This document shows positions 34,701 to 43,668 of a DNA stretch of 64,000 nucleotides, in pieces. The DNA is from Planctomycetota bacterium. Lineage in GTDB: Bacteria > Planctomycetota > PLA2. Within the stretch, counting starts at the first letter, position 1. Every line of letters starts with the position of its first letter. The stretch is from the NCBI GenBank assembly GCA_021776735.1, contig JAJFFH010000027.1, positions 186,001 to 250,000 of the forward strand, read 5' to 3'. Position numbers and translations under genes: made by a program. The notes beneath the pieces are model-generated. The model was given only the letters and a program-made list of their open reading frames with translations, was not told the origin of the DNA and did not search any database.

Positions 34701-36170
34701 ATGCGGACCGACGCGAATGCGCAACACGAGCGCGAACGGATCCGGCGTGGACTGGAGGTACCCTCCGATGTCCGCGACTGGGAGGCTTCGTGCCTGAAAC
34801 ATGTGGCGGATCTTCTCGACACTCTCGAGAAGGCCCGCGATGAGTGGGGCTCCCTTTCGGCCCGACTCACCACGGTGCGGGCGGAACTCGACGAGACCCG
34901 TCAGGATCGGACGCGGCTGCGCGACGAGCGCGAGAAGTTGAAAAGGGCGCGCGATGCGCTGCAATCCGAGTGCGAGGCGTTGCAACGCGATCGCGATGCC
35001 TTGGCGGGCCTCCAGGGCGAGCACCAGGTTTTGCGCGCGGAACGGGACCGGTTCGCGGCCGAGATCAAGACGCTGAATCAGGCCGCGATCGACGCCGCCA
35101 CGCGCGAGAAGGCTCTGGACACGAAACGAGACGAACTCGCCCGGAAGCGGAACGAGCTGGTCCAGAAGCGGGATGAGCTGCTTACGGAACAGAGCGAACT
35201 GACTCGCGCACGGGATGGTCTTGTTACCGAGCGCGACAACGTGGCGCTACAGCGCGACGGTTTGGCCACCGAGCGCGATGGTCTCGTCACCGAACGCGAC
35301 GGCTTGGCCACCGAGCGGGATGGTCTTGTCACCGAACGCGACGACTTGGCTGCCGAGCGCAACGGTCTCGTCGCGGAACGCGACGACTTGGCGACGCAAC
35401 GCGACGGATTGGCCGATCGTGTTCGCCGACAGGACGAGGAAAACCGGCATCTGGCGGACGAACGAGACGGGGCTCTGGCATCCGTGCAGCGTGCGAAAGG
35501 TGATCAGCGCGACGCGGCGGCGGAAGCCAGCGCCGACCTGGATGCCGCCAAGGAGCGCGTGGTCGAGCTGTCCCACGAGCTTGAACTCGTACGCCGGGAG
35601 CGCGACGCGCTCGCAGAGAACGTTCAGACCGCCGAAAACGTCGGACAGGACGTCGCGTCGGTATCAGCGGAACTCGAGCGCGCTCGCGAGGAGAGCCGAT
35701 CCGCCCGTGATCGGGCGCGGGATTCCCTGGCCCGGATCGACGCGCTCGAAAAAGGTCTGGAGCGTCTGGAGGAAGAGAACAGGAGCCTGGTCGCACGCCG
35801 CGACTCCCTCAACCAGGAGCGGGACGCGCTGGTTCGCGAACGCGCCGAGTTGACGTACGAGCGGGATCAGGCCGCGGAAACCGGCCAGCGGGCAAGTGCA
35901 TCCAGGGACGCCCGGTTCGAGCAGATCCGTAGGGAGCATGAGGGGCTGGAGAAGAAGGTCGGGGACCAGACGATCTTGATCTGCAACTTCCGCGCCCGGA
36001 TCAACCGGCTCGAGGAGCAACGCGACGACGCCGAGAAGGGTGCTCGCCGCAAGGTGAGGCGAATACTCAAGAAGATTCACAGCGCACTCGACGACCTGGG
36101 AGCGCCGGAAGGACGGGACGTGAGCTTCGGCGAGCGCCTGCGCCAGTACCGCGAGAAGAACCTGCCCTGA
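34701..36170 (+). CDS. Long coiled-coil protein with heptad repeats
   Basis: 489 aa from ATG 34701, almost wholly charged and helical. Residues about 170-240 are a tandem of seven-residue units of the form DGLxxER, and further on ERDxLx repeats continue to about 430. There is no signal peptide and only two cysteines. Such proteins form rods or filaments; the family cannot be named. It is followed by a strong hairpin terminator. The coding repeats keep the frame in 21-base steps, so length could change by recombination. Confidence 0.7.
   Translation: MRTDANAQHERERIRRGLEVPSDVRDWEASCLKHVADLLDTLEKARDEWGSLSARLTTVRAELDETRQDRTRLRDEREKLKRARDALQSECEALQRDRDALAGLQGEHQVLRAERDRFAAEIKTLNQAAIDAATREKALDTKRDELARKRNELVQKRDELLTEQSELTRARDGLVTERDNVALQRDGLATERDGLVTERDGLATERDGLVTERDDLAAERNGLVAERDDLATQRDGLADRVRRQDEENRHLADERDGALASVQRAKGDQRDAAAEASADLDAAKERVVELSHELELVRRERDALAENVQTAENVGQDVASVSAELERAREESRSARDRARDSLARIDALEKGLERLEEENRSLVARRDSLNQERDALVRERAELTYERDQAAETGQRASASRDARFEQIRREHEGLEKKVGDQTILICNFRARINRLEEQRDDAEKGARRKVRRILKKIHSALDDLGAPEGRDVSFGERLRQYREKNLP
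35213..35415 (+). repeat. Tandem 21/42-bp repeats encoding DGLxxER heptads
   Basis: Successive units such as GATGGTCTCGTCACCGAACG alternate with GACGGCTTGGCCACCGAGCG. Nearly identical neighbours show recent duplication or gene conversion. Confidence 0.8.
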
Positions 36171-36190
36171 AAACTGCCGTGGGCAGTTTT
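36170..36190 (+). terminator. Terminator hairpin after the coiled-coil gene
   Basis: Perfect inverted repeat AAAACTGCC-GTG-GGCAGTTTT starting on the last base of the TGA stop. Confidence 0.65.
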
Positions 36191-36347
36191 CTAGCCGGGG
36201 CGGCGACCCTGGTGGCTCCGCACGCTGCGGGCCGCCGGACGTTTGGTTGTGTTTGCCGGCGGCTGGTCGCTGCGCGGCTTCCTGACGCGTGTCGGTTGAC
36301 ACCGAACCCCCTGTCTCAACCGCTAACGAGAACCGCAATAGGACAGG

Positions 36348-36361
36348 ACATCGCCGTCCGT
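36348..36361 (-). repeat. Dispersed motif copy (exact 14-mer)
   Basis: Intergenic between convergent coiled-coil and thioredoxin/HEAT genes; with AGC the 19-bp form spans 36348-36366. Confidence 0.8.
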
Positions 36362-36378
36362 TTGCTTTGGGGCGGTGC

Positions 36379-37773
36379 TTACTCGTCGCGGGCGGGGTCG
36401 TCGCGGTCTTCGCTCAGGAGAAAATAGGCCGATCGCCCGAACTCCGCCGACTCCCCCTTCAGCTTTCGGATCGCGGCGTTCAGGTAGGGCCTTACCCAAC
36501 GGTTTTTCTCGTTGTCGTCGCGGATCTTTTGCAGGACCGGGAGCGTCGTCTTCAGGTTGCCGATCGCGGCGAGGGTGTAGACGATGGCGCCCCGGATTCC
36601 GTAGTCGCTGGACCGCTTGCCCGCGGTCTCGAGTTTTCTCAGCACGAGCTTGCTCGCCTCCGGACCCGTGTAGTGGTGGAGCGCGTAGGCGGCGTGCTTC
36701 TTGATGGCGTTTTGCTTGTCGGTACGGAGGGCGCGCAACAGCGCCTTGGCGGCGTCCTTGTCGGCTGCGGGTCCGCCGCACGCGCCCGCGGCGCGGTACA
36801 TGTTCTTGCGGGCGTACGTGTCCCGCTCGCGCTTGGCCCGCTTGAGCAGGGCGGGAATGGACTCCTGAAGCCGCAGGTCCTCGAGCGCGACCGCCGCAAA
36901 CGAGCGCACGAGAGCCTCCTTGTCGTTGAGGAGGGCCGCGATCGTCTCGCGGGCATCGACAATCTGGGCGCGCCCGAACGCGCGCAGGATGTCACATCGA
37001 ATCGGCGTGCTCTTCGAGGTCGCCAGTAGTTCTCGCAGGGCCGTGTGCGCGGCGGTTTTTTCGGTCGCCAGCAGGTTGGAGAGTGCGGCGCGACGGCCCT
37101 CCTTGTCCGATGTCGTGACGCGGTGGACTTCGGCCTTCTCCTTGTCGGTGAGCGGCTGCGCGCGCACGTCGATCGGGTCCTTGTCGCCCTTGCCGGTGCC
37201 GCCCTCGCCGCCGGAAACATCGCCGTCCGTTCCTTTCGCTCCGGACTCCGGGCTCTTCTTGGCAGCCCGGATCTCGGCGAGCACCTTGCGCATGCGAACC
37301 GTGAGTTCCGCCTTGGAGAGGAAGTACTCCTTGCGGCGCAGGAGCGTGCCGTCCGGACGGAACCACGCGTGCTGCGGCGAGATCATCGTGCCGCTCATCA
37401 CGGAGGCCATGAACTGCTCCGCGTGGTTCGCACGCAGCGACTTCCAGCAATCCAGGTGCTCCTGGCAGGTGACCTTGCCGAAGCGCGGGCAGACGCCGCT
37501 CGTCTTGTGCGTGCGGACCGAGATGACGATCATCACGAACTTTCGGGACAGCAGAACGAATCCCGTGTCGCGATAGATCTGCTGGGCGGTCTTCTTGTTT
37601 GCCGACTCCTTGTCCTTGCTGTTGATGCACAGCATTACGGGCTTGCCTTCGGCCTTGGCCTGCGCGAACGCCTTGTCCCAGTCGCCGACCCAGTCGATCT
37701 GCGGCTTTTCCTGGCCCTCGGCGAGAACCGAGGTCAGCAAACAGACAAGGACGGCGATGCTTTTTTGGCGCAT
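36379..37773 (-). CDS. Secreted thioredoxin-like / HEAT-repeat protein
   Basis: 464 aa. A signal peptide (1-19) precedes a thioredoxin-like domain (IDWVGDWDKAFAQAKAEGKPVMLCIN near 26-51) lacking a CxxC, with Cys residues further on (GVCPRFGKVTCQEHLDC). A Gly/Asp-rich linker GTDGDVSGGEGGTGKG near 185-200 contains an exact copy of the dispersed motif. Then HEAT-like helices follow (VHRVTTSDKEGRRAALSNLLA..., RALRTDKQNAIKKHAAYALHHYTG...), about 230-450. No catalytic residue is obvious; a binding role is inferred. Related in the first domain to the TGA-containing gene at 32562. Confidence 0.7.
   Translation of the reverse strand: MRQKSIAVLVCLLTSVLAEGQEKPQIDWVGDWDKAFAQAKAEGKPVMLCINSKDKESANKKTAQQIYRDTGFVLLSRKFVMIVISVRTHKTSGVCPRFGKVTCQEHLDCWKSLRANHAEQFMASVMSGTMISPQHAWFRPDGTLLRRKEYFLSKAELTVRMRKVLAEIRAAKKSPESGAKGTDGDVSGGEGGTGKGDKDPIDVRAQPLTDKEKAEVHRVTTSDKEGRRAALSNLLATEKTAAHTALRELLATSKSTPIRCDILRAFGRAQIVDARETIAALLNDKEALVRSFAAVALEDLRLQESIPALLKRAKRERDTYARKNMYRAAGACGGPAADKDAAKALLRALRTDKQNAIKKHAAYALHHYTGPEASKLVLRKLETAGKRSSDYGIRGAIVYTLAAIGNLKTTLPVLQKIRDDNEKNRWVRPYLNAAIRKLKGESAEFGRSAYFLLSEDRDDPARDE
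37217..37230 (-). repeat. Dispersed motif copy (exact 14-mer), encoding TDGDV
   Basis: In frame in the linker of the thioredoxin/HEAT protein, where sequence is otherwise low-complexity. Confidence 0.8.
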
Positions 37774-37819
37774 GATTCCCCAAGATCCTAATCGGTCATG
37801 GTCGGGCGGGAGTCCCGGG

Positions 37820-39331
37820 TCAATTTTCGGGGTCCGATTCGGTCAGGATCTCTACTAAGACGCGGCGGACGACCTTAGGGTTCGCCTTTCCTCCGGTTTC
37901 TCTCATGACCAGGCCCATCAGCGCGCCCAGCGCCTGTTCTTTTCCCGCCCGAAAGTCGGCCGCGGCCTTGGGGTTTTGGTCGATCGCATCTTGAGCCGCG
38001 CTCCAGAGCAGGGCCGAGTCGTCGATCTGGCCCAGTCCGAGTTCGTCGACGATCTGCTCGGGCTCCTCGCCGGTCTCCATCATTCGGGGCAGCACTTCTC
38101 GGGCAGCCGCCTTGTGGGCGATCTTGCCCGCTTCGACCATCTTCACCAGTGCGGCAAACCGTTCCGGACCGACGCCGAGTTGGTCGAGGGGCGCCCCGCG
38201 TTCGTTGGCGTGGCGATTCAGCTCGTCCATCCAGTTCGCGGCCGGCTTCGCGCCGGCACCTGCTTTGACGGCCTGCTCGAAAAAGTCCGCGGTCGGGCGT
38301 TCTCGGCACACCTGGTCGGCGTCGTAGTCCGACAACCCGTACTCCTCGACGAAGCGTGCCCGGCGCGCGTGCGGCAGCTCCGGAACCCGTTCGGCCGCCT
38401 CTCGAAGCCACGCCGAGCCGATCGTGATGGGCGGGATGTCCGGTTCCGGGAAGTACCGGTAGTCGTGGGCGTCCTCCTTGCGACGCATGAGGAACGTGCG
38501 GTCGTGCGTGTCATCGTAGCCGCGGGTGCTGCGGTGGCCGTCGGCGACCGCGGGGCCGAGTGCGGCGTATTCCGCGAGCTGGCGTTCCACCTCCAGCGTT
38601 ACGGCGCGGCCGACGTTGCGGACCGAGTTGACGTTCTTGACTTCGACAATGGGGGTCTTGATCGTCGTGCCGCCGGGTCCCTCGATGTGGAGGTTGATGT
38701 TCGGTTCACACCGCAGGTTGCCCTCCTGCATGTTGCCGTCGCTGATGTCGAGGTAGCGCACCAGTGCGCGCAGCGCCGTTAGGTACGCGCGGGCTTCCGC
38801 CGCCGACGTGATGTCGGGTTCGGAGACGACTTCGACCAGCGGCGTGCCGGCGCGGTTCAGATCGACGCGACTCACGTTGCCCGCGTCCTCGTGGAGGCTC
38901 TTGCCGGTATCCTCCTCGATGTGCAGCCGTTGAAGCCGAATCGGCCGGACGCCATCTTCCGTAATGATCTCGATCACCCCACCGCTGCCGAGCGGACGGT
39001 CGAGCTGCGAGATCTGGTAGCCCTTCGGCAGGTCCGGATAGAAGTAGTTCTTGCGGTCGAATTTCGTGAGCTCGGCGAGCTCGCACTGCATCGCCGTGGC
39101 CAGCGCGAGCGCCATGAGCATGGCGTCCCGGTTCGGCACGGGCAGCGCGCCGGGCATGCCGAGGCAGACCGGGCAGGTGAGGGTGTTCGGCGGCGATCCG
39201 AAGCGGACCGGGCAACGGCAAAACATCTTGCTGCGCGTGCGGAGCTGGAGGTGGACCTCGATGCCGACAAGGACGCGGTACTTCGGCGGAACGGGCGTCG
39301 ATGCAGGGGGGGGCGGGGGCGTGGCGGTCAT
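37820..39331 (-). CDS. gatB: Asp-tRNA(Asn)/Glu-tRNA(Gln) amidotransferase subunit B
   Basis: 503 aa, normal length. GatB binds the misacylated tRNA and activates it. Visible are VGIEVHLQLRTRSKMFC at the N-terminus, GLPGALPV-like LGMPGALPVPN, FDRKNYFYPDLPKGYQISQ and KNVNSVRNVGRAV, then the C-terminal YqeY-like domain (GALMGLVMRETGGKANPKVV). The N-terminus carries an unusual Pro-rich leader (TATPPPPPASTPVPP). It overlaps gatA by four bases (ATGA). The order gatC-gatA-gatB is standard. Confidence 0.95.
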   Translation of the reverse strand: MTATPPPPPASTPVPPKYRVLVGIEVHLQLRTRSKMFCRCPVRFGSPPNTLTCPVCLGMPGALPVPNRDAMLMALALATAMQCELAELTKFDRKNYFYPDLPKGYQISQLDRPLGSGGVIEIITEDGVRPIRLQRLHIEEDTGKSLHEDAGNVSRVDLNRAGTPLVEVVSEPDITSAAEARAYLTALRALVRYLDISDGNMQEGNLRCEPNINLHIEGPGGTTIKTPIVEVKNVNSVRNVGRAVTLEVERQLAEYAALGPAVADGHRSTRGYDDTHDRTFLMRRKEDAHDYRYFPEPDIPPITIGSAWLREAAERVPELPHARRARFVEEYGLSDYDADQVCRERPTADFFEQAVKAGAGAKPAANWMDELNRHANERGAPLDQLGVGPERFAALVKMVEAGKIAHKAAAREVLPRMMETGEEPEQIVDELGLGQIDDSALLWSAAQDAIDQNPKAAADFRAGKEQALGALMGLVMRETGGKANPKVVRRVLVEILTESDPEN

Positions 39332-40797
39332 TTGGACGGCTCCGGCGGAAAGGCGAATTTCCGGGCGGCCTCGGCCTCGTACGCGGCCGCAACCCGGAAC
39401 AGGATCTCCTCACCGAAGCGCGGCGCCATCAACTGCAGCCCGATCGGGAGCCCATCCGACGAGCGTCCGCACGGCAGCGAAATCGCGGGGGCCCCGCAGA
39501 GGTTGGCCGTGACAGTGAGGGCGTCGTTGAGGTACATCGCCAAGGGATCCTGCATCTTTTCGCCGAGCCTGAACGCGACGGTGGGGGTCGTGGGCGCGAG
39601 CAGGACATCGACCTTCTCCGTGACGCGTTCGAATTCCGCGCGCATGGCCGCGCGCACCTTCTGGGCATGGCCGTAGTACGCGTCGTAATAGCCCGACGAG
39701 AGCGCGAAGGTCCCGAGCAGGATGCGCCGCTTGACCTCCGGGCCGAAGCCCTCGCCGCGCGACGACACGTACATGTCGAGAACGCTGCGTCCTTCGCCGC
39801 GCAGCGTGTAGCGCACGCCGTCGTACCGCGCGAGGTTGGACGACGCCTCGCTCGGCGCCACGATGTAGTACACCGCGATCCCATGCCGCGTCAGCGGCAA
39901 CGAGACCTCTTCGATCTCGGCGCCCAGGCGAGCGAGCGCGGCCTGCGCGGCGCCGACCGTGGCTCGCACCTCGGGTGCGAGGCCCTCGTCGAAGAACTCT
40001 GTCGGGATGCCGATGCGGACGCCGCGCAGCGATTCCGTGCCGCCCTTGAGGAGTTCGGGAACGCTGCGGACCGACGACGTGGCGTCGCGCGGGTCGTGGC
40101 CTGCAATCACGGTCAGGAGCAGCGCGGCGTCCGCGACGTTGCGCGCCAGCGGCCCGATCTGGTCCAGCGAGGACGCGAATGCGACGAGGCCATACCGGGA
40201 CACGAGACCGTAGGTCGGCTTCATCCCGACGATGCCGCAAAACGCGGCCGGCTGCCGAATCGATCCGCCGGTGTCGCTTCCCAGTGCCAGCGGGACGAGG
40301 CCGGCGGCGACCGCCGCCGCCGAGCCACCGGACGAACCGCCCGTCGTGCGTTCGCGGTCGAACGGGTTGCACGTCGGTCCGAACGCGGAGTTTTCCGTCG
40401 ATGAACCCATCGCGAACTCGTCCATGTTGGTCTTGCCCATCAGGACGGCGCCGGCCTCGCGGAGGCGTGACACCACATGGGCGTCCCAGCTCGCGTTGTA
40501 GGTCTCCAGCATCCGGGAGCCGCACGTCGTGGGCGCGCCGCGGGTCGACAGGTTGTCCTTGAGCGCGACCGGAACGCCTGCGAGCGGACCGGGATCGGCG
40601 CCGGCCTCGAACAGCCGGTCGATCTCGCGCGCCTCGCGGCGTACCTGTGCGGGCTCGACGTGCAGGAAGGCCTCGATGTGATCGTTCCAGGAGAGCACGC
40701 GCTCGAGATGCGCCTCGGCGACATCCAGCGCCGTGACTTCCCGCGTGCGGATCAGCTCGGCAAGGGACCGCGCGTCTCTCTGCCAGAGTTCCGTCAC
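39328..40797 (-). CDS. gatA: Asp-tRNA(Asn)/Glu-tRNA(Gln) amidotransferase subunit A
   Basis: 489 aa. Amidase-signature hydrolase that releases ammonia from glutamine. The catalytic Lys is in VALKDNLS (near 79), and the two serines are in GGSSGGSAAAVAAG (near 150-175). The substrate and channel region LGSDTGGSIRQPAAFCG follows. Length matches the family. It overlaps both neighbours by four bases. Confidence 0.95.
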   Translation of the reverse strand: MTELWQRDARSLAELIRTREVTALDVAEAHLERVLSWNDHIEAFLHVEPAQVRREAREIDRLFEAGADPGPLAGVPVALKDNLSTRGAPTTCGSRMLETYNASWDAHVVSRLREAGAVLMGKTNMDEFAMGSSTENSAFGPTCNPFDRERTTGGSSGGSAAAVAAGLVPLALGSDTGGSIRQPAAFCGIVGMKPTYGLVSRYGLVAFASSLDQIGPLARNVADAALLLTVIAGHDPRDATSSVRSVPELLKGGTESLRGVRIGIPTEFFDEGLAPEVRATVGAAQAALARLGAEIEEVSLPLTRHGIAVYYIVAPSEASSNLARYDGVRYTLRGEGRSVLDMYVSSRGEGFGPEVKRRILLGTFALSSGYYDAYYGHAQKVRAAMRAEFERVTEKVDVLLAPTTPTVAFRLGEKMQDPLAMYLNDALTVTANLCGAPAISLPCGRSSDGLPIGLQLMAPRFGEEILFRVAAAYEAEAARKFAFPPEPSK

Positions 40798-41153
40798 CGG
40801 TCGCCCCCTCTTCCCGCGTCATCCCCACCGCTTCGGGTGGCCCGGTCGTCTCGGGTTTTTCCGCCCGGTTTATCCACGACCTGCGGCACGAGGAAGAACT
40901 CGCCGTCCGTTTCTGCGGCGTTCTTCAGTGCGTCGTCGCGCGAGAGGCTCTCGCCAGCGCGGTCCTCGCGGTGCACGTCCTGGTCGAAGTACGTCAGGGA
41001 CCCGGAGTCGTCGGGCAACTCGACTTCGCGGAGGCTGTCGATATGCGCCACGATCCGGTCCAGATCCCCGGCGAGCGCCTCCGCTTCCTCGGGACTGACG
41101 CGTAGCCGCGCAAGCGCAGCGATCCGGAGCACTTCGTCGCGGTCGATGGGCAT
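40794..41153 (-). CDS. gatC: Asp-tRNA(Asn)/Glu-tRNA(Gln) amidotransferase subunit C
   Basis: 119 aa. The stabilising subunit. The start MPIDRDEVLRIAALARLRVSPEEAEALAGDL and the DGEFFLVPQVV segment near residue 84 are typical; the C-terminal tail (GGKTRDDRATRSGGDDAGRGGDR) is longer and more charged than usual. It is first in the gatCAB unit and begins nine bases after rlmN's stop. Confidence 0.92.
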   Translation of the reverse strand: MPIDRDEVLRIAALARLRVSPEEAEALAGDLDRIVAHIDSLREVELPDDSGSLTYFDQDVHREDRAGESLSRDDALKNAAETDGEFFLVPQVVDKPGGKTRDDRATRSGGDDAGRGGDR

Positions 41154-41162
41154 GGAGAGTTT

Positions 41163-42212
41163 TTAGCAGGCCGGGCCCGCTCGCGACAGGCGAAGCTGGC
41201 CGCAGGCGGCCGCGACGTCGTCGCCCCGCTGGCGGCGGACGTGCACGACCACGCCGGCGCGTTCGAGCAGATCGACGAAACTCTGGATGCGCTCGCGCGA
41301 GGGTGCGCGCAGTTGCGGCGCGTAGGGAACCGGATTCATGGGGATGAGGTTCACGTTGAGGTGTCGGCCCGCCAGGCGGGCGAGGGCGAGGGCATCTTCG
41401 TCGCGGTCATTGATTCCGGCGAGAAGGACGTATTCAAACGTCACGTCGCGACGGGTCGCGCGAAACCACGCCGCGGCCATCCCCTGGAGCTCCTGCACCG
41501 TGCCCGTGTCCCCTCGCGGCACCAGCTCTTGGCGCAGACGATCCTCGGCGGCGTGCAGCGAGACCGCCAGGTTGACCTTGACGCCGGAACTCAGAAGTTC
41601 GCGGAATCCGGCGCGCGGGCCGGATGTCGAGACAGTGATCCGCCGCGGCGACAGATCGAGACCGCGCGGGTCCTGCAGGAGACGCAACGCCTTCACCAGC
41701 GGGTTCACGTTGTGCAGCGGTTCGCCCATACCCATGACGACGACGTTGCCGGGACGCTCGCCGCCGGATGCCGTGCGAACCAGATGGACTTGATCGACGA
41801 TTTCGCCGGCGTCGAGGTTGCGGACCACGCCCTGCTCACCGGACGCACAAAAGATGCAGCCGACCCCGCAGCCCACCTGCGTCGAGATGCAGACCGTGCG
41901 ACGATCGCCCTCGGGAATGTAGACGCACTCGGCGGTCTCGCCGTCGTGAAATCGCGCCAAAAGCTTGAACGTACCGTCTTTCGAATCGTGCCGCGTTCCT
42001 GCCGTGGCGGCGCGAAGCGGCAAGACATCGGCGAGGCGATCCCGGAGCGCCTTGGGCAGATTGGTGAGCGCATCGCTGTCTCGTGCGCTCTTCTCCTGAA
42101 TCCACGAGAAGAGTTGGCGCGCACGGTAGGGCGGCTCGCCCAACTCGTCTACAAGCGCGGCGATCTCGTCAAAGTCGAGACCCGCGAGAGCGGAAACGTC
42201 GCGGTCCGACAC
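41163..42212 (-). CDS. rlmN: 23S rRNA (adenine-2503 C2)/tRNA methyltransferase, radical SAM
   Basis: 349 aa from GTG 42212; GTG 42257 would overlap clpX by 29 bases and TTG 42218 is also possible. RlmN methylates A2503 in the peptidyl-transferase centre. The radical-SAM motif is CGVGCIFC (CxxxCxxC), preceded by TVCISTQVG; VVMGMGEPLHNVNPLVKAL, VSTSGP, LAVSLHAAEDRLRQELVP and FEYVLLAGINDRDEDA are all family hallmarks. A C-terminal Cys (AACGQLR) matches the methylated catalytic cysteine. Confidence 0.92.
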   Translation of the reverse strand: MSDRDVSALAGLDFDEIAALVDELGEPPYRARQLFSWIQEKSARDSDALTNLPKALRDRLADVLPLRAATAGTRHDSKDGTFKLLARFHDGETAECVYIPEGDRRTVCISTQVGCGVGCIFCASGEQGVVRNLDAGEIVDQVHLVRTASGGERPGNVVVMGMGEPLHNVNPLVKALRLLQDPRGLDLSPRRITVSTSGPRAGFRELLSSGVKVNLAVSLHAAEDRLRQELVPRGDTGTVQELQGMAAAWFRATRRDVTFEYVLLAGINDRDEDALALARLAGRHLNVNLIPMNPVPYAPQLRAPSRERIQSFVDLLERAGVVVHVRRQRGDDVAAACGQLRLSRAGPAC

Positions 42213-42228
42213 GCCCAACGCGAACCGC

Positions 42229-43521
42229 CTACGCGCTCGAGCGCCGCGGCTTGGCACTCTTTTTCTTGGCGCGGACGATCATCTTGATCGGCTCTTCGCC
42301 GCGGAACGCGCGCGCCGTGGCGATATAGCGCTCGACGGTCTCCTTTTTTTCGGGCAGGTCGTACAGAAGATCGCGCAGGAAATCCTCGACCAGCGAGCGG
42401 AGCGCGCGCACCCCGGTTTCGCGCTTGAGCGCCTGCGTCGCGATCTCATGAAGCGCGTCGTCCTCGAAGTCCAGCTCCACGCCCTCAAGTTCGAAGTAGC
42501 TCTGGTACTGGCGGATGATCGCGTTGCGCGGCTCGACCATGACCCGAACGAGCTCGTCCACGCCCAGCGGGTCGAGGGTCGTCAGCGTGGGGAGGCGACC
42601 GACGAACTCGGGGATCAGACCGTAGGTCACGAGATCCTCGGTTTCGAGGAACGGGAGCAGCTCCTTGAGCGAGTCGCGCTCCTGCTCGGCAACCTCGTCA
42701 TCGACAAAGCCGATCCGCTTGCGACCGATGCGCTTCTTGATGATCTCGTCGATGCCCGAGAACGTGCCGCCGCAGATGAACAGGATGTTGGACGTGTCGA
42801 GCTGCAGGTACTGCTGCTCGGGATGCTTGCGGCCACCTTGCGGCGGAATGTTCGCGACGGTGACCTCGATGATCTTGAGCAGCGCCTGCTGAACTCCCTC
42901 TCAGGACACGTCGCGCGTGATCGAGACGTTGTTCTGGGTCTTCGAGACCTTGTCGATCTCGTCAACGTAGATGATGCCCCGTTCCGCGCGGTCCTTGTCG
43001 AACTCCGCCGCCTGCATGAGCCGCAGCAAGACGTTCTCGACGTCCTCGCCGACGTACCCCGCCTCCGTGAGCGTCGTCGCGTCCGCAATCGCGAACGGGA
43101 CGTCGAGCAGTCGGGCCAGGCTTCGCGCCAGCAGGGTCTTGCCCGAGCCGGTGGGGCCCACGAGCAGGATGTTGGCCTTCTCCAGTTCGACCTCGCCGGC
43201 GCGAAAATTCGCCATGACGCGTCGGTAGTGGCTGTACACCGCCACGGCGAGCGTCTTCTTGGCGCGCTCCTGTCCGATGACGTAACTGTCGAGGAAACCG
43301 TGGATCTCACGCGGCGTCAACAGGTTGACGCGCACTTCCGTCCCGGACTCCTTGGTCGCCGGAGCGTTCCGGTTTTCCTCAAGAAGAATCGAGTTGCACA
43401 GCTCGATGCACTCGTTGCAGATGTACACGCCCGGCGGTCCCGCGACAAGCGCGTCCACCATGTGCCGTGCCTTGCCGCAGAACGTGCAGCGTTCGGTGTA
43501 GTTGCGTCGACCCTTGCTCAC
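42229..43521 (-). pseudogene. clpX: ClpX ATPase gene interrupted by one in-frame TGA
   Basis: The frame spans 431 codons, matching ClpX. The N-terminal zinc finger (C12, C15, C35, C38), Walker [16 protein letters not shown], Walker [10 protein letters not shown], the sensor region and the C-terminal domain (LIPEFVGRLPTL, GVRALRSLVEDFL) are all intact. At codon 207 (42901-42903) TGA stands where the conserved motif [16 protein letters not shown] requires Gly (GGA), and thirteen codons on, IIEGT is IIEVT (GTC for GGC). Both are G-to-T on the coding strand. Either a base error, a true mutation or unusual decoding; ClpX without its C-terminal half would not work. The gene starts with GTG at 43521. 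Confidence 0.85.
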
Positions 43522-43668
43522 CCCGACAGTCTAACCTCAGCCGGTCACGGGCGTACGTTCGGAATGCGGACCGGCTCGCCGCTTTTCCGCGATGTTGCGC
43601 GAGCGCCACATCGGCGCCCCCGCCCCCCCTATTGTTTTTTTTGGGGGGCGTTCATCCTGACGACAGCT

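Noticed and set aside
40897-40910. TDGE-encoding near copy of the dispersed motif in gatC
   Set aside because: GatC proteins naturally have a DGEFF segment at this point, so selection on protein is sufficient; not counted as evidence.
42229-43521. General reassignment of TGA to glycine (as in Gracilibacteria/SR1)
   Set aside because: TGA ends many genes of normal length here, e.g. guaB, gatC and others with overlapping starts.
43621-43650. CGCCCCCC/GGGGGGCG hairpin between clpP and clpX
   Set aside because: The homopolymer T/A lies in the loop and no T-run follows, so not called as a terminator.
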